Assembly: GCA_947488305.1 (NCBI GenBank)
Contig: CANKZM010000015.1
Location: 1 to 41,199, forward strand
Direction: 5' to 3'
DNA length: 41,199 bases
Source: an uncultured Roseobacter sp.
GTDB taxonomy: Bacteria; Pseudomonadota; Alphaproteobacteria; Rhodobacterales; Rhodobacteraceae
Below the pieces are notes generated by a model that worked only from the letters and a program-made list of their open reading frames with translations, was not told the DNA's origin and ran no database searches. Positions 17,259-28,000 of the stretch are shown in pieces. The stretch's first letter is position 1. Every line of letters starts with the position of its first letter. The position numbers were made by a program, and so were the translations under genes.

Positions 17259-17769
17259 TCCGCCACAGGGGCCCGCAGACCATTAGGTACAAGGGCTGGC
17301 TTTGCGGGACAAGGCTGCCCTGGGTGCAACGCACTGTACAGCTCGGAAGCAAGCCGAAGGCGCCGAGCCAGCGTCTGTCCGTCCCGGCGGACTGGCGCTT
17401 TGACATCTTTGTGCGTCGTTCATGTGGAAGATGTGCTTGGCTGAGATAAAGCGCTGTAGAACGACTGTCACTGCGCCAGTCCACGGACAGACGCTGGCTC
17501 GGCTTAAGGTGGCGGCTTTGCGGGACAAAGCTGCCGTTAAATAACTAGTCCATTCTGTAAGAACCTGCCACGAGGCTGGCTCCGCCCGCTTTGTATCGGG
17601 AGCGGTTAACATCCGTACGACGGTGGATATTTCCCATAAAGGCACGCAATAAACACCCAATTTCCGCTTTCTCAAACACAGGTACTGCTCAAAGCAGAAA
17701 CAACTTTACCTCTTGCTCTGATCAAGCAACATTTACGACAGGCTAATTGAGCAATGCAGGATTGGGTTT
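17259..17769. other. Intergenic region holding right MITE-like repeat
   Basis: No gene is visible. GGCTTTGCGGGACAAGGCTG-like and GGCTTTGCGGGACAAAGCTG-like segments (17298-17320 and 17513-17535) flank the palindromic repeat as direct copies about 215 bp apart. The remainder (17540-17769) is less GC-rich and featureless. Confidence 0.5.
17340..17530. repeat. MITE-like palindromic repeat, right copy
   Basis: The core at 17362-17503 has inverted ends: GCCGAGCCAGCGTCTGTCCG at 17362-17381, and its exact complement CGGACAGACGCTGGCTCGGC at 17483-17502. It is inverted relative to the copy at 66-295, with high identity over about 200 bp apart from the 30-bp hairpin insert in the left copy. No transposase is nearby. 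Confidence 0.75.
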
Positions 17770-18879
17770 TTGCAACTTACGTATTCTAAATTGCAGCTTC
17801 TTTTTGCCTTGTTGGGAGTGTTAGTAGCCTGCGCGAGGCCGCCCGATCTGATTGGCGTAAATGATCCCGAAACGGTGGCAGGTACGGTTGCCAAAGCATC
17901 AGAACACAGGATTTTCATTGCGACATCTAGAGCGCCGTCGACCAATGAGCGAGAATTCTATTCGTCGCAGCGTTCCGATGTACTTGGCCTGGCTGCTGTC
18001 ACGGTTTCTGTCCCGCTTGATCGTGAAGCGGGTACAATCGACCGCCCACGAACACTACCGCCCGATGCTAATCGTGAGTTTGCGGTTGTCGATCCGGAGA
18101 GGTTTGTTGACGGCCATGACTTCGTGCTTTCACTAAACAAGGCGCTGGATGCCCGCAGGCCGGATAACCGAGACATCTTATTGTTCGTCCATGGATTCAA
18201 CAACACTTTGAGCGACTCGGTTTTGCGTGTAGCGCAATTTGTGGAAGATTCCGGTTTCCAGGGTGTGCCAATTTTGTTTTCATGGGCGTCTGCCGCACGA
18301 GTAAGCCGTTATGCGTATGACTTGAATAGTGTACTAGCCGCGCGTCCTAGCCTTGAGGAAGCATCTTCTTTCATCGTTCAAAGCAATGCGACCGGGTTTG
18401 ATGTCTTTGCCCATTCCATGGGCACGATGTTGGTGAGTGAAGTGATGGTTCAGTCCGACCTGCGTGGCAATCTGAACAGCACACGTAAACTGAAAACCCT
18501 CACATTCGCATCGCCAGACATTGATATCGATGTTTTCAAATCACAACTCAGCCAGATACGTCAGCTTCCAGTCTCTCCCTACGTTCTTGTGTCTTCAGAT
18601 GATCGAGCACTTCAGTTTTCGCGTCGTGTTGCGGGCGGGGTGGATCGTGTCGGTGCGGCGGATTTATCGGAATTGGAGGGTTTAGGCCTCACTGTGATAG
18701 ATCTCAGCAAAATTGACGATTCAAATTCGGGATCCCATTCGAAGTTTGCGGGATCTCCCGAAGCTGTGCAATTGATTGGCCGCACGTTGAGAGAGCACGG
18801 ATATTCGAACAATACGCAAGCTGGTTTGAGTGATTTCCTTACGATTGTCCCCGACACCGTACAAGTTTTCCGACCATGA
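17770..18879 (+). CDS. Alpha/beta hydrolase lipoprotein (DUF900-like)
   Basis: This 369-residue protein opens with a TTG codon; no better start is in frame. A lipobox LVAC (Cys21) follows a hydrophobic stretch, so it is probably a membrane-bound lipoprotein. The hydrolase core shows LLFVHGFNN (His141, oxyanion region), FDVFAHSMGTML with nucleophile Ser216, a late Asp region SSDDRAL and a His in SHSKFAG. This fits the DUF900 family of serine esterase-like proteins. Its GC content is clearly lower than that of the EPS genes and it stands alone between repeat remnants, so it may be a separate acquisition. The substrate is unknown. Confidence 0.8.
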   Translation: MQLTYSKLQLLFALLGVLVACARPPDLIGVNDPETVAGTVAKASEHRIFIATSRAPSTNEREFYSSQRSDVLGLAAVTVSVPLDREAGTIDRPRTLPPDANREFAVVDPERFVDGHDFVLSLNKALDARRPDNRDILLFVHGFNNTLSDSVLRVAQFVEDSGFQGVPILFSWASAARVSRYAYDLNSVLAARPSLEEASSFIVQSNATGFDVFAHSMGTMLVSEVMVQSDLRGNLNSTRKLKTLTFASPDIDIDVFKSQLSQIRQLPVSPYVLVSSDDRALQFSRRVAGGVDRVGAADLSELEGLGLTVIDLSKIDDSNSGSHSKFAGSPEAVQLIGRTLREHGYSNNTQAGLSDFLTIVPDTVQVFRP

Positions 18880-19141
18880 GAAATCACACTCCAAAAGCGC
18901 GGGTTCTCCGGAGTTCTTCTAGCCTGTCGTGGCAATGCGGGCTACCGCGTATGATGCGCCCGAGAACAGATGAGAAGTCTGGGCTTGATGCGGTCGTTCG
19001 CTGCGTTTTGAACTAATGTTGGCTTTCGGCGGGAGCAGAACTTCGCTACGCCCGACCTGAACGTTCGATCTGGGCTCGAAACTGCCATTCGTGTGCCAGA
19101 CCGCCCGAACCCAAGCCGCAGGTACTGGCCTGTCTTGGGGC
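18880..19141. other. Intergenic repeat remnant
   Basis: No gene is visible. The segment at about 18995-19135 (with GAACGTTCGATCTGGGCTCG and CTGCCATTCGTGTGCCAGAC) resembles the scattered intergenic repeats often seen in Rhodobacterales genomes. I know these only from general familiarity, and the role is unknown. Confidence 0.3.
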
Positions 19142-20131
19142 CTATTTCTTGCCGCCGAAAGCCGCCCACCATGTGCTGTCTTCGGTGACCTGCGCCACGG
19201 CCGAGGCCACCAGATCAGGCTCTAACCCGTCGGGTTTGCGCTTGCCGAAAAGGGTGTTCTGCATGCCCTCAACCTGCGTGCGGGTGGCGTCTGTCATCTC
19301 CAGCCCGGCGAAGGTGTAGAGCCGCTCTGCCCAGACCATGCGCTCTTTCATCACCGCTTCATAAGGGACCGGCAGGTAGCGGTCAGAGGTGGAGAGCGCC
19401 TCGGCCAGCACCTCGTTCATGTAGCGCCAGCGCCAAAGCTCCGAGACCAGAAGTGCCTCAAGGGAATAGCTGGCTGGTTTTTTATCTGCATGACCGAAAT
19501 GCGCCAGGATGATCTCAAGCGAGGGCTGGTTGTCGGCAAAGACCTTTTCCGGCCCCCCCCCGATGCCGGTGACATAGCGGCTCCACCAGGACTGGATGAA
19601 GCCTTCGGGGCGGCGCACCACATGCACCACCTGCTGGCCGGGAAAGAGATCATGCGCGCGGGCGATCCAGGCGGGTGCCAGCAGGATTTTCAGCACCGGC
19701 AAAGCGCGGGCGAGGGCGGTGTGGTTGTAATAGGGGCCGGGGCAGGGCCATTCCTCGACTGTGCGCCCCTCGGATTTTGGCAGCAGCAGCTCGCGCAGGC
19801 GTGCGCGCGACATCACCGCCTGTCCGGCCCGGGCGACCAGGGGGGAGCGGAAGTAATCCTTGTCGAGGCCAAAGCGGTCGCGGGCGCCGTTTGAGCGGAT
19901 GGTGGTGGCCACCGCCTGTCGCCAGCGCGCGGCAAAATCTGCAGGCACCGGATCGCCGAACATTGCATCCCCAAGGCCGGTGAAGCCCGTGCCATGCAGC
20001 TCATTGGGTTCATTGCGGCAGAAACTCATGCGGTGACAGTCGAAAAGGTCGAGCACCATGTTGGTGCCCGAACGTCCATGCCCGGCGATGATCACATGGG
20101 GGGGCAGGGGGGATTTGGATTGGTCATTCAT
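19142..20131 (-). CDS. Sulfotransferase family protein
   Basis: This 329-residue cytosolic enzyme has the PAPS-binding loop IIAGHGRSGTN (residues 14-24) and the 3'-phosphate motif QQVVHVVRRPEGFIQSWWS with Arg173 and Ser181. Between them are helices of normal sulfotransferase length. It would move sulfate from PAPS to a hydroxyl of a sugar, lipid or small molecule. As a second sulfotransferase lies at 31888 in the same EPS locus, a surface glycan or its precursor is a likely acceptor. The leader contains GGTTAACGAAG directly before the start. Confidence 0.85.
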   Translation of the reverse strand: MNDQSKSPLPPHVIIAGHGRSGTNMVLDLFDCHRMSFCRNEPNELHGTGFTGLGDAMFGDPVPADFAARWRQAVATTIRSNGARDRFGLDKDYFRSPLVARAGQAVMSRARLRELLLPKSEGRTVEEWPCPGPYYNHTALARALPVLKILLAPAWIARAHDLFPGQQVVHVVRRPEGFIQSWWSRYVTGIGGGPEKVFADNQPSLEIILAHFGHADKKPASYSLEALLVSELWRWRYMNEVLAEALSTSDRYLPVPYEAVMKERMVWAERLYTFAGLEMTDATRTQVEGMQNTLFGKRKPDGLEPDLVASAVAQVTEDSTWWAAFGGKK

Positions 20132-20295
20132 ACTTCGTTAACCCTAGCGGACTGTCAGTTAGCCCATTTCCTACAGTCTTTGCCGAGAATGGCCATGAAG
20201 AACAGACGCCTCCTGCCGTGACAGACCCGACACCCGGGTCCCGAGGGCGCGAGGTGTCCGCTCTGTTTCGCCCATTTCACGCGTGAGGAAAACCC

Positions 20296-20550
20296 ATGGA
20301 TGAATTTCAGACTTTCACCAAGGGGCTGACCAGCCCTGCCACGACGCATTTCGCGATTCAGCCCGATGACAACAGTGATCTGCCGATCCTGCCGCGTGTG
20401 ATCTTTTGCCAGACCGAGGGCACCATCGTGATCCGCGACAGTGAGGGCGTGGATCTGGCTTACACGCTGATGGCGGGAGACCAGCTTGCGTTCCGGGGCG
20501 TGCGTGTGCTGAGCACCGGCACGACAGGTACCTACTACGGCTGGTCCTGA
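20296..20550 (+). CDS. GTA head-spike base-like small protein (Rcc01079-like)
   Basis: This 84-residue protein has no signal peptide. It matches my memory of the small spike base family named after Rhodobacter capsulatus Rcc01079 (GhsA). The layout is a short N-terminal part with P-A-T, then IQPDDNSDLPILPRVIFCQT, a G-x-I-x-I-x-D-x-x-G strand pair, and an ending with VRVLSTGTTGTYYG. In RcGTA this protein sits at the base of head spikes that bind capsule. GAGGAAAACCC precedes the start. The stop overlaps the next start (TGATG), so the two are translated together, just as the ghsA and ghsB genes are neighbours. The family call rests on pattern, not on an alignment. Confidence 0.6.
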   Translation: MDEFQTFTKGLTSPATTHFAIQPDDNSDLPILPRVIFCQTEGTIVIRDSEGVDLAYTLMAGDQLAFRGVRVLSTGTTGTYYGWS

Positions 20551-23500
20551 TGCCCGGGGCGGGGTTCATTGGCGCGGGCGCGCCTGGCAATCGCAGACGC
20601 AGACGGGGCGGGGTGGCACAGTCCATCACGGCCAGCGTCCTACCGGCCTCCTCCGTTCTCACCGTTGGGCAGAGCCTGAGCGAGACGGTCAACTGGCCGA
20701 TTTTCCTCAGCCTGTCGAATTATACGGCCAGCGCGCCGGGTGAAAGCATCACCGACGTGGAGGTCAATTACATCGGCAGCACTGCCAGCGCCGCTGAGCC
20801 CCTGGCCGATGGCGAGACCAATCTTTTCAGCATCACCGTGACCGATAGCGCCGGGATCACGCGCAGCTTTACCACCGTGCCACGCATCGTGGTGCATATT
20901 GCACCAGCGGTCGTGGGCGTGCTCACCGATCAGAGCGTGACGCTAGGGGTCGGGGTGCAGAGCTATGCCACCGCGGCAGCCTTTGCCGGGGCGGACCTGA
21001 GCTTCTCGGTCAGCGGGCCTGCAGGCGTTTCCATTGATGCGGCCACGGGGGATGTCAGTTTTGACACCGATGTGCTGTCCGAAGGTGCGGATTTGCCAGT
21101 GACGGTTACGGCCGCCAACTCCGGCGGCAGCGCGAGCCTGGGCTTTGCACTCACCGTAGAGCAGGCCATTGTCTATGGCGCGAGCATCACGGGGCTTGTG
21201 GATAATCCAACCCATGGTCTGACAGCAGAGATCGGATCGGCCCTGACCGGCCAGATCACGCCTTTGACCGGGTCAGAGACTGTTGTGCACCGCTGGCGTC
21301 TGGAGGGCACCCTGATCGCAGGGGCCGTGGCAGCCACATATACACCCGCCGCTGGCGAGGACCTGGGGCAGGTACAATATACGCCACTGGTCAACGGGAC
21401 AGAGGTGGCAAGTGCGGCCTACAGGGTGCGCCATGTGCCGCCCGTGGCAGGCGCGCTGGCCCCGGTCGATACCGTCGAAGGGGGCGGGCTCATCCTGGTC
21501 AATCTTGCGCCGGGCTTCTCGGGGGAAAATCTGAGTTTCAGTGAAACCGTGGGCTGGGCCTCGATCAGTGGCAGCACCTTGTCGATTGACGATGCGGTGC
21601 GGTCGGACACGGTGACAATCACTGCCCAGAACTCGGGTGGGCAGGCCGCGGTCAGCCTGGACGTGACCGTGGCACCTTTGCTGGTCACGCTGATCGCACC
21701 GCTGCAGGATCAGACCCTGCAACAGGGCAGCGGCGATCTGACCATCGATCTGGCCACCGTTTTCGCCAATGCAACGGGTTATGCCGTCACGGGCGCGGGG
21801 GCGACACTCGATTCAGATGGCGTCACGCTGCGGCTGGAGACGGGCAATGCCCGCACGGGAGAGATCATCTCCGTGACGGCCAGTAATGCAAACGGCAGTC
21901 TTTCCGAGCAATTCACCCTTGATGTGGTGGCGGTGCTCGAGACCGACCTTGTCATGACCATCGAGACCACGGCAGCGGATGAAAGCTTCCGGCTGCTGAT
22001 GCATCCGTTGGGGATTTATGACGGTACGGTGGACATGGGCAATGGCGCGGGTCCGCAGGGGTTTAATTCCGCCTCCAGCCCGGCCTTCACCGCGATCTAT
22101 GCAACGCCGGGCATTCACACCATCCGTGTGAGCGGCCGGGCCGGGGCGCTCCGCTTCAACAACAACAGCACCCATGCGGGCAAGGTGCGCACCGTCGAGA
22201 ACCTGGGCACCCTGGGCTGGGCGAGCTTCCAGAGCGCCTTTCGCGGGTGCAGCGGGATGACCTCCTTTGTGGCCGGGAACACCGACACCAGCGGCGTGGA
22301 AAACTTCTTTCAGATGTTCGAGCTCTGCCGTGTCATGACCACCTGCGACATCACAGGCATGGATTTTTCATCGGCGATCAACTTGCAGAACACCTGGGCC
22401 GGGTGCTGGGACCTGCCGTTCCTCGATACAACCGTGATCGACACGGGCAACGTCCAGCGCATGGATGAGATGCTCTACCGGTGTTATGCGCTGGCCCCGC
22501 CGGATATCTCCGGGTTCAATCTGCAAAGCCTCATCGGACCGGGCGGCATGGCGCAGTTTTTTGAGCGGCGCGCTGACAACCCACGGCTGACGCAGGCCGT
22601 CTATGACGCTTTTTTGACCAACCTTGCCGGCCAGACCCTTCCAACCGTCCCCTCTATCGCGGTGGAATTGAACGACAGCCCCTATACCACCGGCGGCGCG
22701 GTCGAGGCGATCCGGCGCAACCTGATCGAAACCCTCGGCTGGCAGATCGTCGATGCGGGCAATGCCCGTCCCGAGACGCCCGCAGCCCCGCAGGCCGTGG
22801 CCAATGGCGAGACGGCAATCACGGTCACGCTGCCTGCGGATCCTTTTGGCAACGGGCGCCGGATCACGGCGCGGGACCTGCGCTATTCGACGGATGAGGT
22901 TTCTTGGACGGAGCAGGCGGATTTCACCTCCGGAGAGGATCTCACCGGGCTGAGTTCGGGTACGACGTATTTCATCCAGTGGCGCGCGCGCAATTTCAAC
23001 GGTGCATCGGATTGGTCGGCCTCGGTCGAGGTCAGCACCGGCGGGGTGGCAACCTTCAGCCGCGTTGTCTTTATCGGCGCCTCGATCATGCAGGACATCG
23101 CAGGCGATACTCTCAGCACGCGCAACACGCCCTTTGAAACCGCCTTTCAGGCGCAGGGGGCGACGGTCGAGGTCTATTCCAGAACGCAAAACGGGGATAC
23201 TGCCGCGGAAACCGGCGCTTTGCTGACCGAAGCCATGGCCGCTTTCCCGGCGGATACGCTGTTCTTTGTACATACCGGCGGGAATAACGTTTCGGCAAAT
23301 CGGCCCCATCCGGGGGGCGCTTCGGCGCTCACCACGGCACTGAGTGGTCTGGTGGACATCGCGGCGACGCGACCGGGCAGTGTGATCCTCTCGGATCTGA
23401 CCTTCAGGGATTATGATGGCTCAACGGCGGCTGATGAGGCAGCAGGGGCCAAACCCTACAATGACAATGTCTACCTGCCGCTGTTTCTGGCCCGAAAATC

Positions 23501-25040
23501 CGACCTGGCAGAGCAGGCCTATTATGCAGACGGCACGCCCGTGTCCTGCCTTTACGAATGGACCTATTACAATCGTGCCACCTACCTGAGCAGTGACAAC
23601 GTTCACCCCAGTACCGGGGGCATTGCCGCGCTGCGCGGCTGGCTGGCAGAGCGGCTTGCGCCGATTTGTACCGGGGAGGCAATTCCGGCACAGGCCACAC
23701 GTCTGACGCTGGATGTGGCAGCACCCCTGCTCTCCTCCCCGACCGGGGCCGGGAGCGGCACAACCGGAGCGGTCTCTCTGGGGGTCATCACCAATGAAGG
23801 CGGGGGCACGCTTTATTGGGGGATTTATCCCGCCACCCAAAGCCCCGTGATTGCCGATGTGGTGGCCGGAACCGGCGCCGCCCTTGCCGGATCACAACCG
23901 GTGACGGTGCCGGGCGCCCAACAGGTGCCCGACCAGATCGGATTGACGCCTGCCACCGAATACAGAGCCTGCTATGTGCATCAGGACGCGGTGGACAACC
24001 GGTCTGCTGTGGCCTTTTCCGATCCGTTCATGGTGGAAAGCCAGACCCTCAGCCTCGATGTCTTTGTCGACTATGGCAATGGCGCGACGCCTGGCGTGAA
24101 CACACCGCCCTTCGTGCCGGGCGCTCAAAACGCTGGCGCAACCTCGGATGGGCCTTTTGCGCTTCTCAACAGCGATGGCAGCGACCCCGGGGTCACGCTG
24201 ACCCTGAACTTTTCGGCCGCCTCTCCCGGGGGCAGTAGCGGGTTTGGGCTTAATTTCTTCGGGCGGTCATCAGATAGCTCCGCCTTCAGCGGGACGCTCT
24301 ACAATGATGTGTTTACGGCCGACAGCTATTTTGTTGGCGCTGCCTATTCCGTGGATCATGTGATTTCCGGATTGAGCCCTGACACCGGCTACACGGTTGA
24401 GCTGATCGCGTCGCGTGCGGCTTCGGGCGTGCGGGAAACACTCTATTCCTTCTCAGGGGGCGAAACGGCCACCATCCAGACGACCGCCAACCCGGTTCAG
24501 GATGTGGTGACGGTCGAGACGACGTCGGATGGCGCAGGCGTGATCACCATCACCCAAAGCGCCAATTCGGGATCATGGTCCTACCTGGGCGGGTTGCACA
24601 TCTTTGGCAGCGCCGCGGCAAAGGCCTCTCTCTCGGTAGAAAACCTGAGTGAGGAACCTGTGATCTCGGCCGAGGATGGGACTGTAAGCGTCACCATCGC
24701 CTCCGGACCCTATGCAGGGACCTATACGCAGCGCATTACCGATGGTGCACCGCTGAGCGTTGCGATGATTGCTGCGGCCCCCACACCCATCGTATTGCCA
24801 AGCGTAACCGGCGTGGCGAGCGCGGGCGATACCGTCACCATCACACCGGGCCTGTGGCTCTATGACGGGCCGGATCCGGGGGATCAGACATGGGTTCAGA
24901 CATTGGACGGGGCCCCAAATGGTGAAACCGATCTGGACTATATCACCGGGCCCTCTGACGCAGGGAAAATCTTTGCTGTCGATGAAACCTTTGCCGGGGT
25001 GACGATCACCAGCGCCGGCACACAGCTGACCTTCACATAA
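20550..25040 (+). CDS. Giant beta-rich protein with BspA-like repeats and SGNH hydrolase domain
   Basis: The protein has 1496 residues and no signal peptide; it starts Gly-rich with an Arg run (GNRRRRRGG). Residues about 30-460 hold Ig/cadherin-like domains. Residues about 465-735 carry a BspA/DUF285-like region (SFVAGNTDTSGVENFFQMF, then FSSAINLQNTWAGC and DTGNVQRMDEML). A fibronectin III-like domain spans about 738-832. An SGNH/GDSL hydrolase follows (about 838-1035) with VVFIGAS for the nucleophile block, HTGGNN for the Asn block and SDNVHPS as the D-x-x-H block. The last 450 residues are beta-rich and may bind sugar. It is coupled to the spike-base-like gene, so spike fibre is one option; a deacetylase-type EPS enzyme is another. 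Confidence 0.75.
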   Translation: MPGAGFIGAGAPGNRRRRRGGVAQSITASVLPASSVLTVGQSLSETVNWPIFLSLSNYTASAPGESITDVEVNYIGSTASAAEPLADGETNLFSITVTDSAGITRSFTTVPRIVVHIAPAVVGVLTDQSVTLGVGVQSYATAAAFAGADLSFSVSGPAGVSIDAATGDVSFDTDVLSEGADLPVTVTAANSGGSASLGFALTVEQAIVYGASITGLVDNPTHGLTAEIGSALTGQITPLTGSETVVHRWRLEGTLIAGAVAATYTPAAGEDLGQVQYTPLVNGTEVASAAYRVRHVPPVAGALAPVDTVEGGGLILVNLAPGFSGENLSFSETVGWASISGSTLSIDDAVRSDTVTITAQNSGGQAAVSLDVTVAPLLVTLIAPLQDQTLQQGSGDLTIDLATVFANATGYAVTGAGATLDSDGVTLRLETGNARTGEIISVTASNANGSLSEQFTLDVVAVLETDLVMTIETTAADESFRLLMHPLGIYDGTVDMGNGAGPQGFNSASSPAFTAIYATPGIHTIRVSGRAGALRFNNNSTHAGKVRTVENLGTLGWASFQSAFRGCSGMTSFVAGNTDTSGVENFFQMFELCRVMTTCDITGMDFSSAINLQNTWAGCWDLPFLDTTVIDTGNVQRMDEMLYRCYALAPPDISGFNLQSLIGPGGMAQFFERRADNPRLTQAVYDAFLTNLAGQTLPTVPSIAVELNDSPYTTGGAVEAIRRNLIETLGWQIVDAGNARPETPAAPQAVANGETAITVTLPADPFGNGRRITARDLRYSTDEVSWTEQADFTSGEDLTGLSSGTTYFIQWRARNFNGASDWSASVEVSTGGVATFSRVVFIGASIMQDIAGDTLSTRNTPFETAFQAQGATVEVYSRTQNGDTAAETGALLTEAMAAFPADTLFFVHTGGNNVSANRPHPGGASALTTALSGLVDIAATRPGSVILSDLTFRDYDGSTAADEAAGAKPYNDNVYLPLFLARKSDLAEQAYYADGTPVSCLYEWTYYNRATYLSSDNVHPSTGGIAALRGWLAERLAPICTGEAIPAQATRLTLDVAAPLLSSPTGAGSGTTGAVSLGVITNEGGGTLYWGIYPATQSPVIADVVAGTGAALAGSQPVTVPGAQQVPDQIGLTPATEYRACYVHQDAVDNRSAVAFSDPFMVESQTLSLDVFVDYGNGATPGVNTPPFVPGAQNAGATSDGPFALLNSDGSDPGVTLTLNFSAASPGGSSGFGLNFFGRSSDSSAFSGTLYNDVFTADSYFVGAAYSVDHVISGLSPDTGYTVELIASRAASGVRETLYSFSGGETATIQTTANPVQDVVTVETTSDGAGVITITQSANSGSWSYLGGLHIFGSAAAKASLSVENLSEEPVISAEDGTVSVTIASGPYAGTYTQRITDGAPLSVAMIAAAPTPIVLPSVTGVASAGDTVTITPGLWLYDGPDPGDQTWVQTLDGAPNGETDLDYITGPSDAGKIFAVDETFAGVTITSAGTQLTFT

Positions 25041-25052
25041 CAGGGATTTGCA

Positions 25053-28000
25053 ATGGCTCAGATCAGACTGAAGGGCATTTTGCCCCGCGAGAACCTCGGG
25101 CTTGTCTCCGCAATCGTTGGCGGCGCTTCCGACAGCGCAGCAATCCCATCGTTTCAGGGACCTGCGGCAGCCTCCGGTGTGCCGCGCATCAGTGACGGAA
25201 CGGATACCGATACGCTCACGCTCGATACGAGTGGGCTGACCGGGATCACCGCTTATGACTGGCGGATCGTGGGGGGGGCCTCGCAAGACACCGGCCCCAC
25301 GCTGCCGGGCGCGGGTCTCGGGGGGCAATGGGTAACCTGCGAAGTCACCTGCGATCAGGGCGTCCTGCTGTCGCCACCGATCATGGTCTATGCAACGGCC
25401 ATGATGGGCATGAGCATGGACCCAAAGCACCTTGCCGATGATGCCGCTGTTGTGGGGCTCATTCCCCACCGGGATGTCACGCATATCGCTGTGGCGGATG
25501 GTAACTGGTCCGACCCCGCGACATGGCACGTAGGATCGGTGCCGCGCAACGGCGCGGTTGTCCTGATCCCGCATGGCAGAACCGTCACCTACGACTGGAA
25601 CGACCGGCACCGTCTGGATCGTTTGCGCGTGGATGGCACTCTGACATGGTCCCTGACCACCAGCACGCAGATGCTGGTGGAGACCATCACCGTCACCCGT
25701 GGCGCGTCGATGATCATCGGCACCGCGTCAAACCGCGTCCCGGCGCAATATAGTCACAGGATCGTCTTTTCCTGTCGTGATTATACCGCCGACACATTGG
25801 CCGAAACGGATCTCAGGGCGTCGAATTTCCTGACGACCCGCGGCTGGGGTCGGGGGCTTGTCGTACAGGGTCTCATCCGTGTCTGGGGGGCCGAAAAGGT
25901 GCCCTGGTTTGACGCGGATCCGATCGAGGCAGGCGCGACCTCTCTTACGGCCCGCAAGGCACCAGTGGGTCTTGCGGCGGGGGATACGATTGTCATCGGC
26001 GGCACCGATGCAGACTATGTCTACAATGCCAATGCAGACCACAGCATGGTGTTCCAGGATGAAGAGCGCGTTGTGACCTCGGTGGTTGGCAATGTGATTT
26101 CCTGGCAGGAGCCGCTGGTGCACCCGCACAAGAACCAGTTGCCCGGTTCGACCCGCACGGACCTTTACCCGGGTGTGATCGTCAAAGGGAACAAGAATGT
26201 CCGGTTTGCCTCCGAAGTGACCGCGCCAACTTGGCGCCGGGGCCACACCGCCTTCATGCACATGCATGCCAAGGTGGATGTATGGGGCGCGGATTTTGTC
26301 GACCTGGGACGCACGGACAAGGTGATCAACCCGGTCGATGGGGATGCCGGGATCATTGATGCCAACGGTGATTTCAAGCGCCGCAATGCCGCTGACAGCC
26401 CGCAAACGCAGTCGATCGCACTGACGCCCCGGGCAAATCTGCAATCGCGATACCCCGTGCACTGTCACCTGCTGGGGGATGTCCCCATGGGTGCGGCACC
26501 GGTTGTTGCGGAGTGTGGCGTGATTGGCTCGCCCGGCTGGGGCATGGTGCATCACGGCGGCTTCATGAATTTCTTCAACTGCACCGTATTGGATTACTAC
26601 GGCTGCGGCATGGTTTCAGAGGATGGATCGGAAACCGGGGCATGGGCCGATAACTGCGTCATGCGCACAACCTATGTCGCCAAGTACCGCGATTGGATCG
26701 GGCGCTCCGTCGACCTGCGCCAGGAGGTCAAGAACCTTGAGGGCAACAAGGGTGCTTTGGGCGATACCTTCAGCCATGGCTATGCTTACGGCTTTCGGGG
26801 TCGCGCGATGCGGACCAACCGCAACAAAGCCGTCAGCACCACCTGGGCCAATGCTTTCTGGCATCGCTCTACAACCGGTGAGCCGAGTAATCCCGGTGTG
26901 GCTATCACGGCAGGTACACGCGATGTGCCGCGGGCGGCGCTGGATCTCAAGGAGATCACCCTGCCTGAAAAACCGGCCAATATCACGAAAGATGCCATCA
27001 ACTACATTGATTACCCGATTGTACACCATTCGGATAATGAAGCGGTGGCCTGTCTGGGCGGGCTCTTTGTCACCAAGAATGTTCACACACAGTTCCATGA
27101 TGCCAACATCAAGCTGAAGAACCTCAAGTGCTGGGGCTATCGTCAGTACGGCGCCTCGGTGGAATATGTGGGCGTCTATATCCTTGACGGGTTTGACAGT
27201 GTCGCGGGCAAATATGCCTATGATACGGGGCAGGGCACAGGTGTCCGGTATGGCGCAAACCAGCATACGGTGATCGTGCGGAACCTGCGGGCCGAAGGCA
27301 ATGACTACGCAGTCTTTGGCAGTGGCTCTGACACCACAAGCACCCATGTGAACTACAGTCTCGAGGATCCGCGATGGGGATTGGTGGGTCTGGATGACGT
27401 GGATAACGCAAATCGACTTGGCTTTGTTCTGGTGCCGGGGACGAAACCGCGTGCAGAGGTGTTTTATGATGATGACGACTGGTACGATGGCTACGACTAT
27501 GGCCAGGATCCTGGCGAAGATTATCCCTTGGAAATCGCGGCCTTTTTCAGCTTCAATTTCAGCAATAGCATCGTGCCCCGCGTGGATAACACCATGGGCA
27601 GCAAGACCGACAACATCTCCAATGCGGCCAAACTTACGCCGAAGCCATCGGGGGATGATATCTTCCCCGGCAATGGCAGCCGGTGCCTCGACTGGTTGAG
27701 CGCGCGTGGATATTACATCTATGAGGGCAGACGCGTCCTCAAGCAGACCTATATCATTTCGGATCGCCTGACAGGGCGCCCTGCGAAGCGAACAAAACTC
27801 GTCAGATATACCAACACCAACAGCACGGCCTTCACCAACAACGGCCCCCTGTCCTATACCGACACCCCTGTCGTACAGGCGGATAAAACCGGCACCTGCT
27901 CGGTCAATGGCTCGGTCGTGGTGGATCTTGTCAGCGGTGCGTCTGGCGGTAACGGGTCGTTCTCGCTGGATACGGTGGATTCCATTTCCCCACAGAACGG

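Noticed and set aside
66-17530. Composite transposon ended by inverted repeats
   Set aside because: No transposase is found inside, the two copies differ by an insert, and similarity continues beyond the palindromic ends. A MITE-like or dispersed repeat fits better.
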